From: Bathymodiolus brooksi
Lineage: Eukaryota; Mollusca; Bivalvia; Mytilida; Modiolidae
Assembly: GCA_963680875.1 (NCBI GenBank)
Contig: OY804586.1
Location: forward strand, 52,052,203-52,116,202
DNA length: 64,000 bases
Direction of reading: 5' to 3'
The notes under the pieces were generated by a model. It ran no database searches. It was not told the DNA's origin and saw nothing but the letters and a program-made list of their open reading frames with translations. Below are positions 21,001 to 29,551 of this stretch, piece by piece. The position numbers were made by a program, and so were the translations under genes. The first letter of the stretch is position 1; every line of letters begins with the position of its first letter.

Positions 21001-22077
21001 CCGGTTGTGATAAAGTGACTTACATCAGGTGTGTGGTTTTCTCCGGTTGTGATAAAATTACTTACATCAGGTCTGTGGTTTTCTCCGGTTGTGATAAAGT
21101 GACTTACATCAGGTTTGTGGTTTTCTCCGGTTGTGATAAAGTGACTTACATCAGGTCTGTGGTTTTCTCCGGTTTCTTCCTCCAATACAACTGATTACCA
21201 CGATATAGTTGAAATGTTGTTGTAAGTGGCGTTAAACAACATTATCCTTAATTGTAGTCATAATAATAGAGGTATTGTAAATGGTCATGACTGAAAGAGA
21301 AACGTATGAAAATATTTACTTATCGTAATATCGCCAATTTACATTCCATTTTAGTTCATGACCTATTAAAATGCTTCATTTTATTTGACAATCGTCATGA
21401 ACAGCATTCTCAATAGTATAAGTACAACGGCGGACTATATCTAACTACGTGAAAATGGTGCTTATGCTTCCCGCCACGAATGGTGCGCATGCTTCCCGCA
21501 ACAGACACAACGGAAATATTTACATTGCCTGAGCGTTTTACATGGGCTTTATTATAGGTATTTCATAGTCTTTGGTTTGACCCCATCAGGTTCGAAACCT
21601 ATTCTACAAAACCAGAGCAGAGTAAACTAACCATTACACCACATATACACCATGTATTGCAGTGGAATTCTAGCAATGACAATATACATTTTGCAAATAA
21701 AAATGGAAAAAACAATACCACGCTGTCGGAACAACTCTAAAATTCAATCGAATTTTCATATATTTTCAATTACTGATATTGTATATGGTTGAAATATGTA
21801 CAAATTATCAGAAAATTATACTCAAATTATTTGTCCTTTCCATTTCTCTTACATGGAAGGACTACTGGTACCTTCATACCCACGGTTGGGTAAATAATTC
21901 CTCTGAAATACGTAAAAAACATATAATCTTAGAATTAAATCGGGAATTTTTTATTACAACAGCTACTTTTTGTAAAATTGCAGAAAAGTAACACAGAAAA
22001 CAATGCTTACTAATTCCACCCATGGTCGTATGAATGGATACTATTAGTGCGATGAACACAATCAAAAAGCGAGCCAT
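17976..22077 (-). CDS. Secreted six-cysteine peptide precursor with proline-rich tail (spliced, three exons)
   Basis: I assembled this from the sequence: exon 1 22,077-22,011, exon 2 19,277-19,162, terminal exon 18,080-17,976 (alternative 17,277-17,212). Phases agree (67, 116 and 105 bases give 95 residues plus stop), and all junctions are GT-AG with GTAAGC and GTAAGT donors. Residues 1-20 are a typical signal peptide (MARF then a hydrophobic IVFIALIV core). KR at 26-27 suggests propeptide cleavage. Residues 34-60 hold six cysteines (34, 39, 43, 50, 52, 60; C-x4-C-x3-C-x6-C-x-C-x7-C), and the tail is rich in TTPP/PPTPP. This predicts a small secreted, disulfide-bonded peptide, such as a defence or signalling peptide. 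I do not recognise the family, and function is not claimed. Introns carry a SINE-borne minisatellite and a retroelement tail. Confidence 0.72.
18204..18500 (+). mobile_element. SINE, copy 3
   Basis: Head as at 17,404, then a diverged body with GGACTGAGTGGTTTGGCTCG, ACAGACGGTTGAATAAGTG and GAGCGTGTTAGTCTGGTACA. The conserved 3' tail is missing. Confidence 0.65.
18901..19114 (+). mobile_element. Solo 3' tail of the Penelope-like element
   Basis: About 213 bp nearly identical to 13,789-14,002, with no coding part. It sits in intron 2 of the secreted-peptide gene, antisense to it, just downstream of exon 2. Confidence 0.85.
19162..19277 (-). CDS. Exon 2: KR cleavage site and six-cysteine core
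   Basis: Acceptor GCCATTTCAG after a T-rich tract; donor AGG|GTAAGT. 116 bases. The first two bases complete the codon left open by exon 1. It encodes RTKR, then a segment with [11 protein letters not shown] and ECRC, ending QYCR. The end is phase 0, which both terminal exons accept. Confidence 0.75.
19397..19690 (+). repeat. DR family copy, near complete
   Basis: AAGAAGAGTTTGAAGATACC, then AAGGGGTAATTATAATTTG, ACAATGACCAAAATAAAAA, AACGATCTACAAAACA, ACTAAAGATCGAGTAAAAC, ACTAGTGGTACCCGTCGTG and GAATGAGGAAAGGACCGGGG. It contains one copy of the 22-bp minisatellite unit in its native place. Confidence 0.85.
19798..19990 (+). repeat. DR family copy
   Basis: Second, slightly diverged copy 400 bp from the previous one, with AATCCGTAAATCGAAGGACA and GACACCCGTCGTGTTACTG. 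The 127-residue frame spanning both copies is an artefact. Confidence 0.8.
20085..21245 (+). mobile_element. SINE containing an internal 42-bp minisatellite
   Basis: The left part has GAGTTCGAATCCCGTTGAGG and the right part has CCTCCAATACAACTGATTACC, AGTTGAAATGTTGTTGTAAG and GTGGCGTTAAAC. Between them the normal SINE segment is repeated 23 times. Outside the array the order matches the SINE copies at 10,330 and 15,895. It lies in intron 1 of the secreted-peptide gene. Confidence 0.85.
20207..21172. repeat. 42-bp minisatellite, 23 units
   Basis: Units contain TTGTGATAAAGTGACTTACA, then TCAGGTCTGTGGTTTTCTCC and GG. 966 bp is exactly 23 x 42. Divergence is very low (0-2 differences per unit). 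42 is a multiple of 3, so both strands stay open (338 and 341 codons, 14-residue periods); the exact periodicity explains these frames without coding. Confidence 0.95.
21545..21650 (-). mobile_element. Solo SINE head
   Basis: On the minus strand, TGTGGTGTAATGGTTAG and GGTTTCGAACCTGATGGGG are followed by TCAAACCAAAGACTATG. It is the same head and junction as at 16,747, without body or tail. Confidence 0.65.
22011..22077 (-). CDS. Exon 1: signal peptide of the secreted peptide gene
   Basis: ATG at 22,077, then 22 codons plus one base, then donor GTAAGC (22,010-22,005). It encodes a signal peptide ending in TTMGG. I chose this ATG because a TATA box and a short leader fit it. No upstream ATG in frame is needed. 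Confidence 0.75.
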
Positions 22078-22143
22078 ACTGTTCTGTCGTGGTATTTGAT
22101 GAATCCGCAATTCGCTACAGTTTGTGTCCGGCAAGGTTTCCGG

Positions 22144-22151
22144 TATTTATA
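22144..22151 (-). promoter_or_regulatory. TATA box
   Basis: TATAAATA on the minus strand, 67-74 bases upstream of the exon 1 ATG. A start site about 30 bases downstream (near 22,120) would leave a 5' leader of about 40-45 bases. Confidence 0.6.
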
Positions 22152-22405
22152 GTAGTCCTCAAAACAACGTGTTACATCGTTATGTTAATTAGTTTGATTT
22201 TACAATTATTTTAGTGATATAATAGTCACAATGATGACATCATAGAGAGGAGTCCATCGAATTATGGACATTATGCAATACACACCTGTGATTAAATGGC
22301 GAAAAGCACATTTGACAAAAGGTAGCAAGATATAAAATGAAATTCAACCAAGCAAGAGATTGATTAACTGATATTTGTAAGTATAAGATGACAAATACCC
22401 TTTGT

Positions 22406-22569
22406 TAAAACATTATTAATGTGTATTGGAATTTGATATCAAGTATTCTTTTAATGTAAATATTAATATATTGACAAAGTTTAATATTAAAACATTATTA
22501 ATGTGTATTGGAATTTGATATCAAGTATTCTTTTAATGTAAATATTAATATATTGACAAAGTTTAATGT
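22406..22569. repeat. 82-bp tandem duplication
   Basis: Two nearly perfect copies starting at 22,406 and 22,488 (TAAAACATTATTAATGTGTA at the start). It is AT-rich with no further units. Confidence 0.9.
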
Positions 22570-22724
22570 GTCATCTGCAGTTTATTCATCGTGGCAGTTA
22601 CGGTCGTAAGGAAGGTTTCGTGAATTTGTTGGTTAGGAAAATAATTGATGACTACATGTATCCCGTAGATCTTGAAAATAATGAGAGATCGTGTGAATAT
22701 TCAGCTATAGTAGAATACATGTAG
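22566..22724 (+). CDS. Small open frame, unknown
   Basis: 52 codons from ATG 22,566 to TAG 22,722-22,724, with a protein-like composition (motifs RKEGFVNLLVRKIIDDY and RSCEYSAIVEYM). A CTGCAG just after the ATG could also be a splice acceptor, making this an internal or terminal exon. No family recognised. Confidence 0.2.
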   Translation: MCHLQFIHRGSYGRKEGFVNLLVRKIIDDYMYPVDLENNERSCEYSAIVEYM

Positions 22725-24275
22725 TAGTTCCAACTTCCAAGGATATTGTGACACAACCTCGCAAATAGTACTGTTTACAAAATATCCTTGACCTGCAAGA
22801 ATAAATAAAATATATCATCCTAGCGGGTACTTATCGATTAACTTGAAGAAAATTAATCTAAATCTTGTATAATTTGTTGTCCGACTATCCTATAAAAGGG
22901 AGGGAGGGTCCTTATAAAAAAGGGAAATAAAAAGAACTCTTTTTCCCCCTAAACGACTGGCAGGTATTTGTACCAAAACCAGCTTTGTAATGTTAATGTT
23001 TTAAAGTTGGCATTATGTTAGACTTCTGCATGGTTTTATAGTTTATCATATTTATATCATATTAAACATGCAATTTGTAAATTATCATATTATGGAGCAT
23101 CAAATAAAACTTTTTAAAAAGCCCAAATTAAAACTGGTGTGCCCCTTTTGTTAGAGAATGTATAAAGTCTGTGTGTGTAAGACACTTTAGATGTACTAAC
23201 TTAAAAATGACTCAGTTCAACTATATATCATTTTGTGATTTTGTAGAAGTCAAAATCCTGTAAGAATGCACACCTTTAGTATTTGTACATTAAACACACT
23301 ACAAAATATTACAAAAAATCTTGCTCAAAACTACAGCGATGGACAGACATGGGTTAAATAGTATGCCCTGATAAAGGGATATAAATTAACATTCATGTTC
23401 CATTCTTACATGTATGTCAAACACCTTATTATGGTGTGGTTTCTGTTTGTGGGGCACTCCATCCTTTCTTGTTTATGCCAATGGCAGGAGACCAATAATA
23501 ACATATAAGGATTAGTATGGAAAAAGTGCTAAATTCAGGAACAAGTCAGTCTTGGTTGGGCAAAATATGTACATGCACATGTACTTTGTAAATAATTCAA
23601 CTGGATAACTTTTGTAAATTATAGAGCACAGAAATTAAACAAATATTGATTAACAAGGAAATATTTATTGCAAAAACAAAACATTATTAAAAGGTCAGCT
23701 ACATGTATAATAACAGTGTTGTAAAATAACAAACTATGAACTGGAACATTGAAGAATGGGAAATAAAACACATTCCCCTCATCCTGATTAAGTCTTAAGT
23801 TAATGATTTAATGATTGAATGAAAATTATATTGCTTTTAACATCAAAAAGTTAATATTGGAGGACACTATGCAATTTTCTCTATCCTTTAGTTATTGAAT
23901 TGAGAAGTTTAAAAATCTGACAAATGTTCCACCCCCCTCCCAAAAAAAACCCCCATACTACATGTAATAAGGTTCAAAATATTTGTCTAAGACTTTCTCA
24001 GGTAAATGAACAAAGCCCAAAATATTCAATGATGTTACATGAAAAACAACACTCATATGGGGGAAAAAAACATTCTACTCATAGAATTTTTAAACAGGAA
24101 ACATAAATTATTTAAGCATGAGCAACAGGATACACATTTAGTGCTACAAAATGTAGTTCATTGAAACAACAGTCTGTGTGTAGATATGTCGTTCCACTCT
24201 GAAACATTATTCTGACTCGACCAGTTTTTGTTCTTACTCCTTAATGCTGCATTCTTACCAATATTATAATCTTTG
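22725..24275. other. No recognised gene; AT-rich single-copy-looking sequence
   Basis: I see no repeats shared with the rest of the window, and no convincing exon. Several AATAAA motifs occur (for example 23,103 and 23,761) but none is attached to a supported gene. Confidence 0.45.
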
Positions 24276-24282
24276 CTTTGAC

Positions 24283-24350
24283 TAGACAGGGGCTAGAACC
24301 CATGGATCTACCACATTATAGGTGAGCATGCTAACTATTAAACAACATTT
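24283..24350 (-). mobile_element. Degenerate SINE head
   Basis: On the minus strand, TTTAATAGTTAGCATGCTCA and GGGTTCTAGCCCC are followed by GTCTAGTCAAAGCAAAG, matching the tRNA-like head and junction of the other SINEs. Confidence 0.5.
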
Positions 24351-25009
24351 TTGTGGTCGCATTGAAAAAGGAGTAGTTCTTCAAAACTTTCATTAAACTA
24401 CGGACTTGCGTCCAAGTTAGTTAATGCAGTCAACATGATCAAGCATATATTAAAATAAACCCATAGATTAGCTTCCAGTCAGATTTTAACTGACATCTTT
24501 TCAACATTATTGAAACGTACTACCTTGTACTATAGAAGCTACATTGTATATACATGTATTGTAATTGTTAGTAGTTGACAAACCTAATATGTATGCAGAT
24601 CATTAGCTTCCAGAGATATTTGAATTGACATCTCTCAAACATTATTGAAATGTACTGATTTATTGACACCATAGTAACTACAACATTTTGTCCTGAATTT
24701 GTTAGGAACATTTCAGCCAAGATTGGTTGCAATCCCTTCTGTTATTATCTTAATGGTCCTGAATTGGCACTGCATAGACACGATATAGAGAATAAAGAAA
24801 AACATGCATAAATTTCATACCTTGCAGTGCAAGAACAATAAGCTCCTTCTGTCAAACCATCATCTTCTTTGGTGCAATATCTATACATTGTGGGGGTCGT
24901 CATCCAGTGGCTGTGATGGTGAACACTTTGTTCTTAAAATACATAAGTTGTTGTTGTTCGACTTCGTCTTTAGGAAATATGCCTCCTGCAACCACCCACT
25001 TAAAAATAT
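24351..25009. other. No firm feature
   Basis: AT-rich sequence. On the minus strand a stretch near 24,825-24,892 is open between an ACAG and an AAG|GTATGA and could be an exon of the gene to its right; support is weak. Confidence 0.3.
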
Positions 25010-25397
25010 TCAGACCTGGGCAACCTTATAGGCTTTCAGCATGTCATTTGTGAATGCAACATAACCATGGGCTAACGAGAACTGTTTTATGTCTGTAAAG
25101 AAAATTGGTGTCCAAAATTGCATACCATCAATCATGTTCATCAAGCCTACCAGAATACATTTGAAGCCCAATGGAGGGAGTCTGAAATTCCAGCCACTCA
25201 AAATTTTGTCGTAGCACCTCTTGTTATCTTGTAAAACATAATCTTGTGATGGCACCAAAGGCAAGTTTAACTTACCTGCCGACAACACAAGCCTGAAGGC
25301 CATTGGCGTCAGCTCCCCCTGAATCCGGGTAGTTTCGCCCCGTGAGTCGTTTTTCCCCTATTCCCGTTTGCCACGGGTCGTTTTGCCTTCATTTATT

Positions 25398-25556
25398 AAT
25401 AGTGCTTTAAAAAATGAAATATGGAAAATACCATTGTAATAGTGCTTCAACAAATGAAATATGGAAAATACCATTGTAATAGTGCTTCAACAAATGAAAT
25501 ATGGAAAATACCATTGTAATAGTGCTTCAACAAATGAAATATGGAAAATACCATAG
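25398..25556. repeat. 40-bp tandem repeat, four units
   Basis: Units of AGTGCTTCAACAAATGAAAT plus ATGGAAAATACCATTGTAAT; units 2-4 are almost identical. Confidence 0.93.
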
Positions 25557-25675
25557 CAAATATTGGTATTTTGGATGTTGTAAGGCTTGTTCATCAGTAC
25601 TTTATTTTTGTCTTCCCCATAATTAACATGATTTCTTGACATGTTTTATATTATGTATGGCTTCACTTTCATTAT

Positions 25676-26320
25676 TTGACAATTCAGGCTGTCCAAATTC
25701 GGGTGGCTAAATTTTACAATATTGGCGATAGGAAAACTATCATAATACATACTAAGCTAAGACATAGATGTAGTGGCCTTATTGCCGATGTATATAGAGT
25801 AAATTTGAAGAATGATCCACGTTGTGTATGTGGTCATTTATTTGAGGATTCTATTCATTTTTTTCTTGAATGTCCACTTTATCAACACGATAGAACTTCC
25901 TTGTTTAACTATTTTAATAACATTGTTCCCATCTCTATAGAATATATACTCTTTGGATGTAATGAAATTAGTGAAGAATTGAATACTTTAATGCTCAAAT
26001 CAGTGCAATTCGACAAACTTGTAGATTTAATAATTAATCATCCCCAACCGTGATATTATCTCAACACAGTTTATTAGTTTTATCCCCCCCCCCTCCTTTT
26101 TTTTGTTAAATATTAAAACAATATTTAATATGCATGCTTAGTTTGACATGATTTTGCTTAATTTACTAATTATTGACATAGCCTGTACATTTGCTGTCAT
26201 TTGATTTGTTTTGTTTATGCTATTACTGTATTTGTATGGAGAGGGACTAGCAAGTTGTAAAAACTTGTTCCCAATCCAATTGTATATATATATATTGACA
26301 ATAAAATCATTATAAAGTAA
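25676..26320 (+). pseudogene. 5'-truncated LINE: C-terminal end and 3' tail
   Basis: The frame 25,676-26,053 resembles the C-terminus of non-LTR retrotransposon pol: TKLRHRCSGLIADVYR, then CVCGHLFEDSIHFFLEC, a CxC...H...C cluster typical after the RT domain. It is followed by a 3' tail with TATATATATATTGACAATAA and AATCATTATAAA at about 26,280-26,320. RT and endonuclease domains are absent. Confidence 0.7.
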
Positions 26321-26719
26321 ATTGTTTGACACCTGCTTAAATTGTAAAATTTCTTTGAGCAATACAGTACAGTAATACATTTATATGTATCCTATGGCTA
26401 TGTACATGTATTGTTTGTTATGCATGGCTTCAAGTTCAAATTAGTTGTTGACATAGACACCTATCAGTTGTTATTATTATTTTTTGTATACAACTAATAA
26501 ATAAATAATTACCTAATAATTGTCGAAAAAGACTTCATCTATTATTATATAATAGCGATTAAGTAGGGCGAATCGACTCACTTTCTGGGGCGAAACGACC
26601 CGTTACCCTCCCCCTGCGTTCTTGTTTTCGTCAGACCGCTCATCGTCAAGATTCTCGACTTTCCAACATCAGTAGTGTAGATTTTACCATCAGGATCCAT
26701 GTGCAAATGTAGAATAAAA

Positions 26720-27160
26720 TTACATAGTTGAATAGAACTTCGAAAAGGTTAAAAATGAAATGTCAATGACACGCCATGAAATAATCCAAACAGTAAGGCC
26801 GCTTAACACCTGGATTTTATTCCGATTGGACTTTGGACCATTTGGTGTAAATTGGGGGGTGAACAGAACTTTTGAAAGTGTTTTCCTTTGAGACATTTTG
26901 GGCAATTGTCTATTTTATCAATACCTGATGCGATTAAGCGAATATAAATATAAGCTTGCGCTTGCTTTAGCAATAATCCAGAGCAGACGATCGGGTTGCG
27001 CAATCGTGTTATTTTTAGCGATTCGTTGCTTTCCGTGTAGGATTCGATAATTATCGTTTTCAATTTACAGACAAAATTCTTTAAATATTCATTTCAAACA
27101 TATAATTTGTATATTTTCGTCAAAGAAGAAGAACATTGAATTAAATTTAATATTTATTTC
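26720..27160. other. Possible upstream part of the split gene; nothing firm
   Basis: On the minus strand a frame from ATG near 26,896 (MSQRKTLSKVLFTPQF) reaches a CAG|GTGTTA, but no acceptor lies before the 26,700 exon. A second frame has CPKCLKGKHFQKFC. I cannot build a gene from these. Confidence 0.2.
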
Positions 27161-27353
27161 ACAAGCAAACAATATAGGCAACATCGAAATACCGGTATTT
27201 CGCTCTTCGATACCTTTCATACACCTCATCTTTCATAAGTTCTCGAGGGTGTCGCGAAAAGCAGTGACCCTGAATGTCCCGGATGTGTTGAAGCTTTTTC
27301 ATAGGCATAGTGGTATGGATAACCCGGATGTGTTGAAACCTTTTCATAGGCAT
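27159..27353 (-). CDS. Possible terminal exon, unknown
   Basis: The minus-strand frame ends in a TGA overlapping AATAAA (TGAAATAAA). The part after a CATTCAG (a possible acceptor) has a protein-like composition (FSRHPRELMKDEVYERYRRA). A 35-bp direct repeat (27,278 and 27,320, core GGATGTGTTGAA) lies over the 5' part. Weak support. Confidence 0.2.
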   Translation of the reverse strand: MPMKRFQHIRVIHTTMPMKKLQHIRDIQGHCFSRHPRELMKDEVYERYRRAKYRYFDVAYIVCL

Positions 27354-27601
27354 AGTGTATGGATGATAAGGATTTCTGTTTTAGTCAAAGTAAATGGTAT
27401 TCGTCATTATTCCTTTATTGATTTAATTTTACCATGTGTCAGTCATAAATAGCTCGCTTAACGAAGTGAGATTATTAAACTAGGGCAAATGTTTTCATAA
27501 TGTGGATGTCAAAAACCTTGATTGATTGTTGGTTGCTGCTTAAAGTTCAATGGCAAATATTTAATGCATATTCATGACATAAACAGGTTCAACAATATGT
27601 A

Positions 27602-28679
27602 CACCTGGAAAAAAGTATTGCAACACCCAATTTTGTTCTCTTGACAAAATTGTGCGACGCAAGTGGCAGAAATGTACTCAAAATTCGACCGGAATGCTTC
27701 AAATTGAATCATTGGCACATAGAAAGACACACTTTACATTCACAAATTGAAATTTAATGTTGTACAATTCATAAGTTAAAAATGTGTCATTTTTGTAATG
27801 AGGTAAAGCCTATAGTCATACGATGCACATCTCCACACCATGACTGAGAATCTTCGGAAAGCAACAGTTTCAACAATGATACGCTCAACATAATCAGTGC
27901 TTAATTGTCGCCATACGCGCACACTCTGCCATCTGCCACGTGCAACAAGAAGCGAATTTTGTCGGACCAATGAACTTTCCTCCACGAGGCCAAATTCCAT
28001 TGACGACGTGTTCGGCACCATTGTAAATGGATAGCTTTGTGTGCTTGTGTTAGCTAATATCTCTTTAGGGGTCTTCTAGAACGATAGTCAACAGATTTCA
28101 GACGATTTTGGGCTGTTCTTGCAGATAGCAATCGATGGAGCAACCACTGTCTTTTTAAAACAGTAGTATTGGCGAACGCATTTCATCTAACTAGTCGTCC
28201 TAAGGCATTGTCCTCTTCGGGATGTAATAAGGGCTTTCCTGATCGCGGACGATCCTTAACGTCATTGGTCAATCGATGTTTGCTAGCAATACGAATGACG
28301 GTAGAGTGGTGATGACCAAGACGCTGGGCAATTTACATCAGTGACATACCTGCTTCTCCCATGCCAATGATTTACCATCGCACTGCATTTGAATGTTGTG
28401 GAGAACCCATTCTGCATCCAGAACAAAAGAATCAAGAGATACAATTCTAAGCAATGTGTCAAAAATGATACGTTGCAAAAGTAGTGATTTCATAGCCCTT
28501 GTATCGAGACACTGCACGTGCAAATGATGGTTATTATAGAGGACGATTATTGATTAGGCATAGGTATGTTTAAATTGAAGTTTAAATGGCCACTCAGGTG
28601 TAAAATATATATTGGAATTGTCTATCTAATGAAACATATTCAGTTTCAAATTTAGTATTGCAATATGTATTTCCAGGTG
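27602..28679 (-). mobile_element. Tc1/mariner-type element, deleted
   Basis: TA stands at 27,600-27,601 and 28,680-28,681. The ends are inverted repeats starting CACCTGGAAA with a TATTGCAA motif shortly after. At 1,078 bp it is shorter than the usual 1.3-1.7 kb, because the second half of the catalytic domain is missing. Confidence 0.88.
27776..28390 (-). pseudogene. Tc1-type transposase remnant
   Basis: DDE transposase that would cut and paste the element. On the minus strand I can follow, across frame breaks, a helix-turn-helix part (IAQRLGHHHSTVIRIASKH), a basic linker, and a catalytic-domain start: WSDKIRF holding the probable first Asp, then VWRQLSTDY and FSVMVW. Then it stops: the second Asp and the last acidic residue are deleted and the sequence runs into the 3' terminal region. 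It has several stops and frameshifts and is inactive. Confidence 0.8.
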
Positions 28680-28939
28680 TATTTAAAGACTACATAGAAA
28701 TGAAGGGACAAACAGGCCAACGACTTTTGGCTTTTACTGGAAAATTATGGGAAATTGGCTAGGGTCGAAAATATAAACTTTTGTTAAAACTACAAACACA
28801 TACTCATTTCCGAAATTCATTAAATATGTCTTAAGATTCCTGGAGCGTAGCAATCTACCAACACGGCCCTTAATATGTTCCGCGCTCAGACTTTCCGTAT
28901 TATAACCTGACAATTATTTCATCGAGAGGGCACAATAGG

Positions 28940-29045
28940 GGTCTGACCTATAATCCAACATCCTGATAATCCGACAGTCTAGTAGTCCAACAGTCGGTAA
29001 TCCGACAGTCCAATAGTCCGGCAGTCCTATAGTCCGACAGACTAA
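28940..29045. repeat. 15-bp tandem repeat
   Basis: About seven units of TAGTCCGACAGTCCA type with TAATCC or TAGTCC starts. Confidence 0.85.
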
Positions 29046-29551
29046 GCACATTTAATAGTTATTCTGTGAAAATAAAATATATGTTCTTTATAAGAAATAT
29101 TCGCTTAGTCAAGTTTTGTGCACCGTGAAAGCAAGATTCGTAGTCAAATTAGCGTTGCAAGTTTCTGCAGTGGTTTACTGATGCATATATTAAAATTGAA
29201 GTGGCGGTGAAAAATTATTATGTGGTTTATTAAAGCATATATTAAAATTATTTTCGTCAAATTAATTTTCAAGATATTCGCTTTAGAGATTACAAAGAAA
29301 AAAGGTCCGAATATATTGCCTAGACCAGGAATACACAGCCTTTACCTATTGTCCTGGTCGACTTATCTAGCCAAGACAGTATTTTCAAACCGGAACAAAT
29401 TGCCTATTTACATCGACTCTGTAAAAAAAAAACATAATTTAACGCCGAAGAAGACGAAAAGATTAAATTTGATCCAAATATAATTCCTCCTCGAAAATCG
29501 TATAGACGTCACTTTGAGATTGTCATTGAATTAAAGAAGCTTACTATTTCT
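29046..29551. other. AT-rich, no recognised gene
   Basis: Contains two copies of GCATATATTAAAATT (about 29,182 and 29,234). An 87-residue plus-strand frame at 29,220-29,483 has no domain. It borders the truncated 3' end of the LINE. Confidence 0.4.

Larger units (their letters stand above)
25322..26607. mobile_element. 1,286-bp element with terminal inverted repeats and exact 9-bp target duplication
   Basis: CTCCCCCTG stands at 25,313-25,321 and 26,608-26,616. The ends are imperfect inverted repeats: left CGGGTAGTTTCGCCCC then GTGAGTCG; right (complement) CGGGTCGTTTCGCCCC then GTGAGTCG. Inside are a 40-bp array (25,398-25,556) and a LINE 3' end. No transposase is visible, so it is non-autonomous. 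A 9-bp duplication is compatible with Mutator-like elements among others; the superfamily is not assigned. Confidence 0.75.
25010..26700 (-). pseudogene. Coding exon split by a transposable element
   Basis: On the minus strand an open frame starts at ATG 26,700 (MDPDGKIYTTDVGKSRI) and runs to the element at 26,607. It resumes, in frame, at 25,321 and continues through MAFRLVLSAG to a consensus donor CAG|GTAAGT (exon end 25,276). The frame stays open beyond the donor to TGA at 25,010 (segment with RCYDKILSGWNFRLPP), so the last part may be coding or intron. Removing the element with one target copy keeps the frame. DPDGKIYTTDVG resembles a blade of NHL-type propellers, but that is too little to name a family. 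The allele is disrupted as it stands. Confidence 0.5.

Noticed and set aside
20160..21194. Two long overlapping open frames (338 and 341 codons) on opposite strands
   Set aside because: They are produced by a 42-bp repeat whose length is a multiple of 3 and that lacks stops in these frames; both lie in a SINE, and no start or splice context supports them.
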